From Todiramphus chloris collaris (Eukaryota > Chordata > Aves > Coraciiformes > Alcedinidae), in NCBI GenBank assembly GCA_025345505.1, contig JANVCC010000048.1, positions 4,198,640 through 4,262,639 on the forward strand: a DNA stretch of 64,000 bases. Direction: 5' to 3'. Positions 12,434-25,661 of the stretch are shown here, in pieces (position 1 is the stretch's first letter; every line of letters starts with the position of its first letter). A model generated the notes under the pieces. It saw only the letters and a program-made list of their open reading frames with translations, was not told the DNA's origin and made no database searches. The position numbers and the translations under genes were made by a program.

Positions 12434-12489
12434 TTCACAGAATCACAGAACGCTAGGGATTGGAAGGGACGTTGAAAGATCATCTAGAT
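12434..12489 (-). mobile_element. CR1 LINE 3' terminal fragment
   Basis: TTCACAGAATCACAGAACGC followed by GGATTGGAAGGGACGTTGAA and AGATCATCTAGATC is the antisense CR1 3' end. Only about 55 bases remain. Confidence 0.85.
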
Positions 12490-12552
12490 CTAGATGCAGA
12501 ACAAACAGCTCTCCTGAACCGAAGTGGATCCCAGGTAAGGGGTTTTGTATGA

Positions 12553-12580
12553 ATTAAAAAAAAAAAAAAAGAAAAAGAAC
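12553..12580. repeat. A-rich tract
   Basis: An uninterrupted run of about 16 A, followed by GAAAAAG, forms this tract. It is not an obvious retroposon tail because no copied gene is recognised on its left. Confidence 0.85.
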
Positions 12581-12589
12581 AAAACTCTG

Positions 12590-12860
12590 GCTGAGGTTAC
12601 TGTATTCAGCCCAGCTCCACCTTGAACAGACAGGCAGCTGCTCTCATGTAGAGGGCTCAACACCACGGTGTTGCTAAGCAAACTGGAACCAGCAACAGCT
12701 TCCTCCAGACCAGAGGCTCCGCTGTGCCGCGGCTGGGCAGCCAGCTCCAAAAGAGAGCAGCCACCCGTGCAGGGCAGCCTGGCAGAGAGCTGGGGGCCAT
12801 GCCAGCCTGGTCCAACCCATGCCCTCCGAGCTTGGACCTGCTGCCTGTGACTCACTCTGA
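12590..12860. other. GC-rich block of unknown origin
   Basis: This 270-bp stretch is clearly more GC-rich than its surroundings and holds a few CpG sites, including a CCGCGG near 12727. Short open frames occur on both strands, but none has a recognisable domain. It may be an old GC-rich repeat or a local regulatory patch. Confidence 0.4.
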
Positions 12861-13927
12861 AGCTTGGCCTTCTTTCTCAAATGTGTTTTTCTTTCACTAG
12901 AAAGGCTGGCAAACGAAATGCTTTCTCCAGCTTAAAGCTTCATGGTTTTGGTTCAGCAGAATCTCTACACGCACGCATACAAAGGGTTCACAAAAGCATT
13001 TTTAAAATATGTGTTAACTTAACCAGCAAAAAGACTATACCAATTAAATACACAGCCTGCCTCCTAAGCGCCTCTGCCACTTTACTGGTAAGTCTTAGAT
13101 CTACCTTGGATATTTCCAATTTAAGTTATTTAAAATTAATACATGACTCATTTTGCTGGCCATGGCTTAAATTCCTCTGCGTCTCTATCAAGACTCCTTA
13201 TTGCTACAGCATGAAATATATAGAAGAGAGGGGGGAAAAAGGCTGGTGCCCAGGTGATCTGTTCTCCCCTAGCATGTGGGAGAAACAGGTTCTTTTCCAA
13301 CCCTCTTGTTCCCCAGGCTGTCATGGGCACCAAGTGCTGCAGAGATAGCAGCAGCAGCTTCTCCAGCTGATTAACCAGAGACAGTGACAGACTTTAACAG
13401 GAGTGCTACCCGGCACTCCAGAGCCAGAAGAATAGTTGCCTCAAAATAGAAGCAGATGGGTCTGCGTGAAACGATGGGACTTTGGAATTCAAAAAAGTGT
13501 GTTAGTGGGGAGGGAAAGAGGGAATTGTGTATCTCATTTTAAAAGGGATATGTACACTCTGTCTCTTACTATCTTTTCCAGCAGGAAGATAAGGAGGTCA
13601 GGCTGTGCTAAAATATAATGAGCTGTGTAAACTGTGATTTTAAAATATGTTGAAGACTTTAATAGGAACAGTAGAAGATATTTACAAAAGTACCATGTTA
13701 TAGATCATTTGTACAGGGATAATTATCCTGGTAATAAAACTAAATAAGAACAAGTATATATTTTTTTCTCTCATATTTGGAGCAAGTCAAGTGGACTCCG
13801 TGGAAAACAGAGGAATGTCCTATTTTACAAATCAGGTCTGAGTATAGAGATGAATTTTAAATTTGCCATTGACATTTTCTGAGTACAGAAGATATTTGCC
13901 GGTGTAAGGATCAAACTCTCAAGTTAG
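12861..13927. other. Unassigned sequence
   Basis: No gene or repeat is recognised. The 155-codon open frame at 12881-13348 has no domain I can identify and is probably accidental. Confidence 0.5.
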
Positions 13928-14028
13928 TAAGCCTGAGTCTGCATCAGCTTTTACACCAGGGTAACTCCTTAGATCTCAGTGAAATTGCTCTAGATCTGTG
14001 CTCTGGTAACTGAAAACAGAATTATCAT
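13928..14028 (+). repeat. Ancient sauropsid-type palindromic interspersed repeat (unnamed)
   Basis: The order of short motifs is GCCTGAGTCTGCATCAGC, TTTTACACCAGGGTAACTCC, then a decayed GAAATTGCTCTAGATCTG and CTCTGGTAACTGAAAACAGA. This resembles a motif order that I recall as recurring in bird, turtle and crocodile introns, with self-complementary TTACACC/GGTGTAA elements. I cannot name the family with certainty, and this copy is well diverged. Confidence 0.4.
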
Positions 14029-14270
14029 CAAAGGATGGATTCACATTCACTGTAGAAAAACCTAAGGATTGGACCTTTATTTGTTGATCTGATTTTAATA
14101 TAGCAAATCTGCATCCTAAGGGCATGTTGCAGGGCTTGATACTGCTCTGACATGGAAGTTACTTGTTCCTCCCCCTATATCACAGGTAGTAGTGTTGCAG
14201 TGTCCTCCAACGTGCTGAAAATTACACTTATCATAGGATTCAGATCATCTTTGATTACAGACCTGTAGAA

Positions 14271-14510
14271 GTTCACGCTGTGTTAGAAAATAACACGAGA
14301 CTGGACCCATTTTCTGTCTCTGCGCAAACTTTTTTCACATCCACACGATTAAACTCCCTCGGCCCCCAGAGCAGACTGACCACATTTAATATGCTTATTG
14401 AGGATGTGTTTGGCCCATGCTGAGCCCTGGCCTGTGCGTGGGCACTGTCTGGGAGAGCGCTGGGATGTGCACGCAATGTGACCATATGGATGGTCATGCA
14501 CCGGTGCGCA
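14271..14510. promoter_or_regulatory. CpG-enriched patch
   Basis: About ten CpG dinucleotides occur in roughly 240 bases, far above the neighbouring sequence, which has almost none. A 74-codon minus-strand frame spans it without a recognisable domain. It could be an unmethylated regulatory element or a recent insertion. No TATA box or start site is evident. Confidence 0.35.
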
Positions 14511-17500
14511 GGGCAGTGTGGTAGCCTGGCTCAGTTTAGCAGGACAAAAATAGTGTCTAAGCCTGTCTGCTGCCTCTTAAATGCCCTTCTTAGAGAAAGT
14601 GACACCTAGAGATGTCCACTTCTCCTCGTTGAGTTTAGAAAATGTTTATGGTGACTAACTCAGACCGAGACTCTGAGTTTCTCATGCCTAAAGTGAAGTA
14701 CTTGCTAACCAGAGAGTTTCAGGGACACCACATATATCAGTGAAGGAAAAAAGGAAAAGGAGTGCAGATTTCTTACTGCATGTGCCTGGATTTAGTATCT
14801 GGTAAAGCTGAGTCTTTGTGTAAAGAAATAAAGAGTGAAAATCAGGCAGTCTCTGCCACATGTAGATCGATGCAGGAGCAAGCAGTCACTGAGTCAGGCA
14901 AGATGCTGACACCATGCTTTTCTCCTGTCTGCTTTGTAAGCAATATAAACAGTGATAGACATTGTATCATTTTAAATTGCCTCGTTGAACGTAATGCTGA
15001 TTTTAGACTTGGTTTGAGCCTCCTGGCTACTACGGAGCAGAGAATATTTACTCTCATCTTAGAAGATTTTCCTGGCGAGACAGAGCGAACAGCAGTCAAT
15101 ACCATTAGGGTGAGCAAGATCCTTCTGCACTCCCAGCAATTCTTCAGGGCATCATCCCTGCAGAGCCCTGGGGGAATCTCAGACCCAAGTGGAAAAACAG
15201 AGTAATGGGCATGTCAGTGCAGACTGATTAATCTTCAGTCGAGTCAGAGTTTGGGGGACACACAGACATTTATCGTAATGTAAGGAGAGTAAACCCCTGC
15301 TTACTGCCCTTCTTACCTAATGCCTGACATGGCCTCAGTACTCACTTAGACCTGGCAGACACCCAGAGAGAGATGCTAATATTCAAAGCTGTAGTTGCTG
15401 ATTCTTTGAGTGTCCCTTGATGCATCTGATTAAAGCAAATGATCGATACTAAACTTTGAGAAAAACTAGTGTGGGGATGTTAAGGATGACAGCCCATGAA
15501 TAAATAACTCTGATAATGGCATTTGTCTTACTATATAGCTCATTCATAATTTAGCAAGAATAATGCCCATTAAAGAACACCTAGAATGATCACTGCCAAA
15601 ATAAAGAGTTAATTGGTTTCTGTCTTCTGGGAACTCACTCATAATAAGTTCAGTATGGAAAACTGACTACGAGCTTCTATGTAGTAATTATAGAAGTATC
15701 TACTCTCCAGGTTACCATATCCTCGTTTGGTCTTTCTTCAGCACTTTTTCGATGTCTGCTTTTGATAAATGTTCTATAACTTGGAAAGGAAAAACTTTGA
15801 GAGAGGTCCCATCTCTTTTTCACAAAAATAGGGAAGAATTCAACCCGATCTCCACTGAAGTAATCAGAAAATGATTTGGGTCCCAAAGTAAATTTCATGG
15901 CACTCTTAAAGTAAATACTGCTCCTTATTAAGCAAATCAGTGTGTTGTATGCTAAGTTTAGAGGAAGAAATAACCCAGTTATGTCAGAGGAGTTATGTAC
16001 TTTAATAAAATGTAGCTTGAATATTCATACTGTACAGTCATGTAACGCCTATAAAATGTTTCCTGCCCCACCACCACAAAAACAGTTTGCAGATGTCTTT
16101 TAATCTAGAAATACTGTCTGTCTAAGGCAAGAGGAGAATGCCAATACCAGAGCCTTGCTTTAACAAAATACAAGTGGTTTGTATTTTCACGAAAGGCTTG
16201 TGCATATGCACAGACACATCTGTTCGCTACGCAGCCCCACAGACTGAAATGGATAACACTGGCTTGGGGAATTAATGCCAGCCTCCCTTGAATAACAAAC
16301 ACTTGTACTCTTAACAGTCTTCACAGCACTAAAACAGGATACACTTCTTTGAACATCATGTCAAAATACAAAGTACTATCTGATCCTGCCCTCACTGGCT
16401 GGTCCCCTGTTTCTATTTAACATCTTCTATTTAAAAGATATAGCATGATGGTGATGGAGCCAGTGTGTTTCAGAAGCATCCTGGAGCAATACTTCACGTG
16501 GAAAATTATGGTGTCCCGTAGTGCTTCACATCTACCTCAACTATATTAAACACTACATAAACCAGTCTGAATTCCAGACGTTCTCTCTAGATATTGTAAG
16601 TATGCTATGCCAGTATTTATGAGATCAAAACCATGCCAAGGCTTTAAATCCATGATTCTAAATAGAAACTTTGGGTCTCGCACAAGACTAAGTTCCCTTC
16701 CCTTAAATGTGCCACAGCCTCAACCTTGAACGTGACCACAAATGTCACCACCATCACTTCTCTTGAGTCAAAATATAGAAAAGCAGGAGGGTATATAACG
16801 GTGTCCTCCAGAGCTTTGCTTTTAGAGACCAAGCAGCTCAGGTATTGAAATCCAATGACTTCCTACAGAACAGTTCATCTGATGCCTCTGTCCCCAGACC
16901 TTGGCAGGGCCTCTTCTGCCTCTCATGCGTGTGAGTCGACATTAGAAAACAGCCATTGCTAATTGTCACTTTTTTGGTCAGAAACAGTTTCACAGGAAGA
17001 GGCCAGGGAGGTGTGTGAGAGGGGAGGGGAAGCAGCCCAGCTCCCAGTGGCTTCCAAGCCATTTCTGTCCTTTTTTACCCACTTAGATTTGGAGGAGGGC
17101 TGAAGTATCAAGACAGACGGATGGAACAAAAGAGAAGACAGAAGAGAGGGTGCAAGTTGTTTGTGTTCCTTTGGTTCTGTCTCCCTTGACAGAGGTACCC
17201 CAGGATAAGCACTGTCTGGCACAAGGAAAGGGGAACCATCACAGGGCAACTATACACACACACACAGCTATTCTGGGGGGAAACCATGCAGGTTGGAGTC
17301 CTTTGACCTCACACTGTTTCACCTCAGGCCAAGGGGTTGTGTCATGTGGGGTTTTTTTCCCTGGTGTTTTTTCTTTTCCCCAGGGGAAGATGAGGTTTTC
17401 CTGGAATAATACGTGTGTGTTTCCATGTGCTGGATTGTGCTTTCTTCCTGTGGCTGTCCAGAGTGAATTGTGGAGGACTGAAGCACACTAATGTGGAGAG

Positions 17501-20500
17501 CTCATATTGTGTATACCATATGAGCCATACCGGGGAGATTTTAGTCTCCAAGGACAGCAGTCCAATATACTTAATGAACACTGTTACCTTCTATTATTTC
17601 CTGTAAGAGAAAGTGGAGAGAAATGATTCACTAAGAAAATCTGCATAATTAGGGTCCATCATTTCCTACAGGCAGGAACATCACAGGCAAAGCAGAACAC
17701 TTTCCCCCACCCTTTTAGCAATTCTTCTCAAGTAGCTGTTAGCTCCTCTGCCTCTGTAAAGGGCGAAGGCAGAGCTAATGCCAAGGAAACCTTCACCAAG
17801 AGAACTGCTTCCCCCTTGCCGCAACTGCCACTGCTCCCCCTGCTTTCTAACTGCACATATTTTCTGCTTAGGATACGTCCAGCTCAATTTCATTTTCTCT
17901 TATGATGTGTGGCTTTTATGTCATTTTATAAATCATATAGTAACCACAAACTGAATTTTGGTCTGGCAGCTCAGGAACAGTATGGCAGCCTGCTGAGGTC
18001 TGGTCTTTGCCAGGATCTGCCTGATGCCATGGGAATGGCACAGACCGCCGCTGGATTAGTCCTTAAGAACAACAGTCTCAAATTCCTGCTTTGGCCAACT
18101 TCTGATTTTGCCCTGCCTCTTTGCTAGCAGACAGGCTGACTGCTGTGTGCAGTTCACGTGGAAGGGATTCTCCAGCCAGCGCTCACCAAGTGGGGAAGAG
18201 GGAGGGTAAAGGGGATGCTGAATATCATTCAAAACAGTGCGGGGGAGATGTTAGAAACACACAATCACAATTTATCTATTTCATACTACTTTACCAGGAG
18301 TTAGTGGCATACATTTCTTAACACTAAAATAGTCTCTAGATAGTCCTATAGTATGGGGTAGAATTCACTGCTACCAAAAATGTGAGGTCCCATCCCACGC
18401 CACCCTTCCCAGCATTGAAACGCTGCCTTTATTTAAGGCTAGCTATGGCATATATTGGGGAGGCCCTTTCCTTTTCCCTGTGCTGGTTTAGTTCACTGCT
18501 CAGGCAGCAAACTAGTTCAAGGAGGGTGGAGAAAAGGCAGGGAGAGGGTTAGATTTCTGTTAGCTCAGTGAGTTAGAGCAGCCCAGGGACACATCTAGAA
18601 AATGACAGAGCAAGTGTAAAGGAGAAAGTAGGGCCTTAGGGCTAGGAACTGGGGAGAGGAGAGTGTGGAGAGGAGATAAACACTTCAACAGCAACAAACT
18701 CTTTTACAGTCTCATTGCTCCTAGGACAAGGCTCTCATTTGTATCAGCATGAAGGTAGGTCATACCAGTGTAGGACAAATATAAGGGCATCATCACAGTG
18801 ATTTTTCACAAATACTTTTCTGTTTTTAAAACCATTTCAACATAAAAATCACCTATAAGCAAAGGTTGGTGGGAGGAGACTAAAAATGTGCAAATCAGAA
18901 CTGAGTTTCCCTTCTTTCTGAAGCTCTGAGCAGCTTATAGCAGCATCAGAGCTGGGATGCCTCTCTTGAGGATGTCTGCAGGCATGCTCTACCTTCAAAA
19001 CTTTTCCCAAGGTTTTTCTCAGTCAGATGTTTGTATTTATGTCTTATTCTCTTATTCTGCTATTGTTCTTCTTGGTCTGCACACTGATAGGAGAGGCTTG
19101 GAACTTGGATTGCTTGATATGCTTAATATAGTGTTTTACTTTTTTTATGAGCTTTTAAAATAAATCATATGACAAGTGAACAACACAAAAATCTTCAAAA
19201 GAAAATCCTCAGAATATTGCGCTTTATGTAGAGTCAATCAAATTAGGATATCAAACATATCTTCCAAAAAGTGTTCTTGTGACAACAGATGATCATAATC
19301 TCAACTTTCTGGTGTCACACATGGACTACATACTTTCTAGTTTGCTTCTTTTTTTTTTTTTTGTCTCTTTTGATTGCTAATATATTGAATTATTTTCTCT
19401 CTAAGGTTCATCCACCTTCATCTGATTAGTCACTCGATATATTACCTAAAGAATCATTTTGCACAGCTCCACACTCAAGTCCAACACAAGTGGGAAGTTT
19501 TGATAAATCATGAAAGAAAGCCTTTCCCTGTAAGGCTGTAAGACTTAATCAGCCTGGCTAAGTTTTGTATACAGCCGTAAGCACCTCATTTTTTGCACTA
19601 AGCCTTCAAGAGTTAGAAATCAGCCCCTTTGCATTCCACCTCTTAAAATGAGGATAATTGCCCTCAGCTCTACAGTAGCTGGAAATGTTAAAACCTGTGC
19701 TGCATCTAAAGACAGACTGAAATATATTCTCCTTATTGTTTTTTTTTTTATTTCCAGTACTACTAATACTGATACTGCTTTGTAGTTCAATAGGAACTTT
19801 TCACAAACAATAGTGTACTTTGTCAATCAGGGTCCTCTTCTGGGCAATAATAAATGGTTAGTTTACGTTAGCTCTTTTTGTGACGTGATTAGTTTATTAT
19901 AAAGTATTCAGCAGCCCACATCTGTGGGGAGGGATGGAATTGTGAAGAGGAATAACAAATGGCAATCTGCCACTCACAGAGACCACAGACCTCACTGCTT
20001 GGCCCAAAAAGCAACTTCATGAGATTTCTTATCTCTTCTAAAGTTTCACACTAAATCGAAGACTCGACAAGAACTTCCTGTCCCCCTTGTAAAAGGCCCT
20101 CACCTAAAAGCTGCTGGAAACTTGTGGTCTTCAAAGGTGAGATTTGAATATCAGCTCTCCCCTTCTGTCACTTTGCAATACAAAGGAACCTCTGAGCTTT
20201 AATTGTCAGACAAAAGAGAATGTCTTAACCTACACAGTTCCTTTAATTAGGGTCTTCGTGTGTATACATCAGTGACCTTTAATGGCAGGCCATTAGTACC
20301 TTTAAACATTACACCCTGATTGGTTTAGAGTCTGTGTGCAGAGAGGGTTTTCAGTACTAAAGGTCTCTTTAATCTAAGGGGAAGGATAATAAGATCCACT
20401 GCCTGGAAACAAAAGTCTGCAGAATTTTGTACCTGCTTGTTTCACATTGAAGCCACCTTGCCACTGAAGCGTCTTCTTCCAGGCTGGTCTCTCTTGGAAG

Positions 20501-23500
20501 ATAAAGCCCCTTAGTGTTGACAAAATTAAACCAGTAAAGAGTAGTAGATAGCAGGAAAGGAGTGTAAACTGCGAAGAGATAAATGTCTGGGCACAAAACT
20601 GTTTATGACTCAGTTAACAGACATCAGCTGAATCATCGTAACTAAAACTCCCCTAGGGCTCTGTTATGCTGTATGGGCTGGATTCTTTCTCCTGCCCCTG
20701 GCTACTTGATCCTCATGCACATCCTCCCTTACCCAATGCTACCACCACCAGTACTTGTGGGGCAAGGGAAATAATTCTGGGGGCAGAACAACAATGAAAA
20801 AAACCATCCTTGACTTCTTCCCCCTTAGACCAAACAGGATTCATTCACTGATGTGCTTCACGGCGAGACCCCACCAACTGCTGCACCCGCAGAGGCAGGG
20901 AGACTGGTCTTGTGGTATAGCATGAGGAGTAAGTGCTTCAGGATAAAGCCTCTCTGTACTGCTGCCAAGCATTTAACTTTCTGGTTAGTATGTTGTTTTA
21001 CAAGGTAAAGCAGTCTAGTTTAAACGTGGAAATTATCAGCATAGTTATATGAAAAAAAAACCCCTAAAGTACTGAAATTGGTAAAAGGTTTAAAGTTTAA
21101 CCTCAGTTCTCTATCCAGGCCTCCTTCTGCTAGAGGATTTCCATCACCTTCAGCTTCCCAGTGAGAAACCCCTGCCTCTGGTTACTGACAAACTCTAGTA
21201 AGAATTAGCCTCCATGTGCCTGGGGACCACAACTGGTACAGTGATGTTTTTCAGGCCTTTGACTAGGAAGTTCTTTTATGGTCCATTTAAAGGAAGCAGA
21301 TTTACTCCCAGTTGGATCAGGAATACATTTACTAATTTAAAATGTAGTATTTTATATTATGCTTATATACAGTCCCCTTTTAATTCACCTAATGATTCCC
21401 CTTATAAATTCCCCAACACTTTGCACCCTTTCAGGACAGGCTTAGCTGGTCACCTTCTGGTCTTTAATGCTCTGACATCCCAGAGACTAACTGTTATTTC
21501 CCAGTCTAGCACAGAAACATATTTTCCATTTCTACAGACATACCAGCAATGGAGACTCTGGGATCCCACCTATGCCTTTACCCCTTTGACCACTGTGAGC
21601 CTCCCATCTATCCCCTCAGGGTGCCTCATAAAGATTTTCAAACTCTGCGCTTAGAAGAAAAGCAAAAACCTAGCAGGCCTCAAAACATGGAGTTTGCCAA
21701 GCCTACTGCACTCCACATGGATGCCAGAAAGCCTTGGGTGAGGACTTTGAGGATTTCAGAGGTGGATAAGAGATAACTGCCATCATTCCAATGCTGAAGG
21801 TGCCACAACCACTTTCAAACAGGAAGCTCCTACAGTCCGTGAAGCCATCACCTCAAGTCATATTTTGCTGCAGATTCTGCACCTGACTTGGGTAAGACTG
21901 GGAAAACAAGTGCGTGGGGATCCTCAGGAACCAGAACTCTTCACCAGCCAGGAGCATCCTGATCCTGCATAACCATTAGATATTCCTTCCTGCCAACACA
22001 GAAACAGCTGGTGCCACTTGTATAACTGGCCAATGTGAGAAAATGTTCCTTTACCTTCCTTTTGCTTCTTATTTTGTTTTCCCCTGGTCTTCTCCTCACA
22101 TGGAGGATGTTGGCCAAACCTGCACACAAAGCTCTCTTCTTTTCTCCCAGACTTGTTATCTGGCTTAGGCAGACACCCAAGCACCTCCAGACTCCAAAGT
22201 TTTCAGCATGCATGCCAGGAACCAGTGATGCTTTGTGCACTCCTCCTCCCAACCTCCCCCTGCCTTCCCCAGGCAGCTAACTCCACAACAGAGTTTTCTG
22301 TTATCCAGAGATCAGTTGTTTATCATAGCAATACCCACCAGGGTTCCTGGAGGAGTCATGACCATGAGAACCAGCCTCCTCATTTAGTACCATAAGCACT
22401 GGAGAAAGAAAACATGGGCCAACGCCTGAACGCACATGTGCTCCTGACCCTTCCTCTCTCAAAGCCCAAAATAACTCTTTTAGGAGAGTAAAAACATGGT
22501 TAGTCACCAGTCACTGCAGATAAGCATTTGTAATCTGACAGTGCTGGGTCATGTTTGCTCGTGAGATAAGTTGGAGGCTGAGGCACAGGAAGTCCTCTGG
22601 CCAAGCTGTAATGTTTGTGAGGATGCCTGGCCTCTCCCCAGTCCCGGAATTAGCAACATCCCTTTTTCAACCCTGCAAGAGCTCTGATGGCACAACTCTA
22701 ATTCATGCAGGGCAAATCTTCACAAAGACACTTTTTTGCCACACCAAGTGAGGATATGGTATTTATACTGGGAATTACCTGGGGTCCTATATAGCCTATA
22801 TGGTGCCGCTCCAGTCAGCCTGCCTATAACTCTGCTTTCTTTTGTTTCCATGCAAGAGTATTGTTCACAAAGCAGCGTGCATGCTATCCAGAACACAGGG
22901 CAGAAAAGAACTGCTGGGCATCAAGTGTCTAAAGAAGAAACATTTGTGTATATGACAAGTTGGAAATGGTTGGGAGGTCAAGAACTTCACTGACAGGCTA
23001 CTGAAAAAGTACAGGAAAATGTCTACTTGGTGCACTTCTTACCTTTCAACATGACAAGAATGTTGGTGATTACAGCCTCCTGCTAACCTTGAGTCAAACA
23101 GGAATGGTGTCCAGTAAGAACTGGAGTTCATTCAGAGGACATGGTAAAGCACAAATAGAGAGGCCCAAGCAGATGATCTGCACCCAATTAGAGGGTAAAA
23201 TTGCAGTGTAAAGAAACCCAGAAAGTATTTTATGCTATGTTGTGAAGAAAGATTTAATAGTCCCACCTTCAACACACAAAATGTCCTTGCCTTTACTACA
23301 ACCTCTTAAGATCATTTCAGCCATATACAATGGTATACTACACCACTGGTGAGACCACAGCGTCTCTGTGGCAGGCAAGGACAATAGTCTTGTGACAACA
23401 GCTGTCACATGTTCTCAGATATGTTCGAAGAATTGCTCTTTCAGAATTCAGGATCTTGGCACTTGCAGCAGATGAAGAGGGTTTTCCTCTCCATACATTT

Positions 23501-23877
23501 GCCACTGAAACATCCCAAAGCCCAATTAGTTGGAACTAATGCTATTCTGCACTGGAGCTAAATTGTACCTATCACTCTTTGCTCTTGAATGGGCATTTAA
23601 ATCCTCCTTTTTGTATTTATCTTACACCTATATTTCAAAGCCTTTCCCAAATATTCATTGTCTGGTTTTGTTCTAGAGAAAAGTATTTTTCCTGGGACTC
23701 AGAAGGTTTATTGCTCGTTTCACCTAGCACCTACAGAAATCAATTGATGAATGGGGTTTCCATGCAGTGGCCTGTCCATGTGTGACAGACAGACTGAACA
23801 TACTCACATTGCTGGCAACCAAAGGAGTTTGCCTACAGCAAACATGAATTTCATACGGGGAAAGATCGATCATTTAA
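14511..23877. other. Unassigned non-coding sequence
   Basis: This 9.4 kb stretch holds no recognised gene, RNA or CR1 copy. It contains an (AC)n run of 13 bases at 17254-17266 and T tracts at about 19349-19362 and 19740-19749. The larger open frames (14762-15205 plus, 17150-17491 plus, 21214-21654 plus) lack domains and look accidental. Confidence 0.5.
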
Positions 23878-23899
23878 ATTAATTTAAATTTAAATTAAT
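23878..23899. repeat. Perfect 22-bp AT palindrome
   Basis: The 22 bases run ATTAATTTAAA then TTTAAATTAAT and equal their own reverse complement. The flanking bases extend the AT-only tract to the left. Confidence 0.95.
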
Positions 23900-24382
23900 G
23901 AGGGAGGTAGAATAGCAAAAGACATCCACAACCAGAAGAGATGTGTGCCAAGCTCTTTATAATTTACTGGCCATTTTTTTGACAGGCAAAGACATTACTC
24001 GTTTTTTTATGACTGCCCACATTTTGTAATAGGAAGCATTGTGGCTTTCAGAAAGATTGTGCTGGTTGGCAGATGTTGCCAACCAGTCTGTGGGTCTCTT
24101 CTTAACTGTGATGCTCACCACCACTGTCAGTGACTGTAAGGAGGATTTCTCTGTTAAATGAAGACATTGATAGTGTCCGCTACCCAGGTTGCCCTTAATA
24201 GTGAGTATCTGGTTAATATGTCTGATTCTTACAGAAGTCTGAGGTGAACTGTGTGGCTGCAGAGGTCTGCTCTGGGGATAACTAAGGTTAAGTGAGATGA
24301 ATCTGAACTTGTTTATTTGCGGTACAATCTCTTCCAACAAATCCACCTTTATTTTCTTCATCCTCAACAGACCAAAGAGAGT
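23900..24382. other. Unassigned sequence next to CR1
   Basis: A minus-strand frame of 153 codons (23957-24418) covers most of this stretch and runs into the CR1 end. I recognise no domain in it. It may be accidental or a remnant of an unidentified element. Confidence 0.4.
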
Positions 24383-24960
24383 ATCACAGAATCGTAGAAT
24401 CATTAAGCTTGAAAACAACCTTCAAGGTCATCATCTTATCATTTTCATTACCACTAAACCATGTCCTGAGGTGTCATATCTAGATGTTTTTGAACACCTC
24501 CAGGGATGCTGCATCCATCCCCTCTCTAGGCAGCCTGTTCCAAGGACTCAACACTCTTTCAGTAAATTTTTCTTACTTAATATCCAAACTAAGCCTTCCC
24601 TGTGCCAACTTAAGCCCATTTCCTCTTGTCCTATCACTAGTCACCTGGGAGAAGAGACCTACACCAACCTCACTACAACCTCCCTTCAGGTAGCTGTAGA
24701 GAGCAATAACGTCTCCTCTCAGTCTCCTCTTCTCCAGACTAACCAACCACAGCTCCCTCAGCCACACATAAGACATTTTTTCCAGACCTTTTACCAACTT
24801 TGTTGCCCTTCTCTGAACTCGCTCCAGCACATCAATGTCTTTCTTATCCTGTGTTGCCCAGAATCGAACCCAGTGCTCAAGCTGTGGCCTCACCAGTGCC
24901 GAATACAGGGGCACCATCACTGCCCTACTCCTTCTGGACACCATTGGTCTTCTTGCAAGC
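24383..24960 (-). mobile_element. CR1 LINE fragment with ORF2 C-terminal region
   Basis: The plus strand begins with ATCACAGAATCGTAGAATCA, the CR1 terminus in reverse. On the minus strand a 123-codon open frame (24573-24944) carries recognisable CR1 ORF2 C-terminal landmarks in order: [12 protein letters not shown], then [18 protein letters not shown], then LEKRRLRGD and [11 protein letters not shown]. This is the part of the reverse-transcriptase ORF downstream of the catalytic domain. The upstream catalytic part is absent, so the copy is 5'-truncated near 24950-24960 and cannot move. It is the longest well-preserved CR1 in the window. Its divergence is moderate, for example RPQLEH where related copies usually have RPHLEY. 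Confidence 0.93.
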
Positions 24961-25116
24961 TATCTTCATTAAGTGTCTGTTTACGTTCCCATCTTTGGGC
25001 AGATTGCTATCATCCTCCCAGAATAGGATGCAAATATCTGGTAAACTGAGTATTTCACAAATCTCCATCTTCGTCCCTTAATCTTGGAGATTTCTGATTT
25101 GCCCATAAACACTAAA

Positions 25117-25145
25117 TATTGCAGTGAAACGTATTGCAGTGAAAC
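25117..25145 (+). repeat. 14-bp near-tandem duplication
   Basis: TATTGCAGTGAAAC occurs twice, separated by one G. Confidence 0.95.
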
Positions 25146-25571
25146 AGATAAGACATAATTCGTGGGACTCTTTCTTACATTTTAGTTCATAGCCAATGCT
25201 TTCACTTGGAATTACAATTGGACAGCTGTCCATTTCCATGACATTTGTTAGTCTGGGACATGACTGGAAAGGATCTTAGATATTTGATTTAGTGGGTAAG
25301 TACTGCTTTGACTAATTTGGCTATGTGAACTCACCAGATGCAAATGTGGACATTTTGGAAAGCACCTGCTGTCTCCAGGGTTATTTGTGAAAATGAGGTG
25401 CTGTCTCTCTTGAGGCTTATCTTGGCAAACAAAACTCAGTAAACCAAAGCCCAATATTGCAAAACATCTCTTACTCTTTTACATGTCTGCTTTAAACAAA
25501 CAAAGAAACAAAACAAAACAAAAAAGCGAGACCAAATAGATTCTAATTAGGTTAAAACAACTGAAGGATGT

Positions 25572-25661
25572 AGAGAGAGAGAGAGAAAAGGAGAGAAGAA
25601 TATTTCAAACAAGCTATTTTTGGTTTTGCCTTCACAAAACTCTTTCTCTTTCTCTCTCTTT
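25572..25661. repeat. (AG)n tract facing a (CT)n tract
   Basis: A purine tract of AG repeats (25572-25598) is followed about 40 bases later by a complementary pyrimidine tract of TCTTTCTC type (25641-25661). They could pair as an imperfect hairpin. Confidence 0.8.

Noticed and set aside
12881-13348. 155-codon plus-strand open frame
   Set aside because: No recognisable motif, and the length is within chance expectation.
21214-21654. 146-codon plus-strand open frame
   Set aside because: No family resemblance, and no supporting exon or promoter signals.
24297-25049. Longest open frame in the window, 250 codons on the plus strand
   Set aside because: It lies antisense to a clear CR1 copy; the openness comes from the CR1 complement, and no independent domain is seen.
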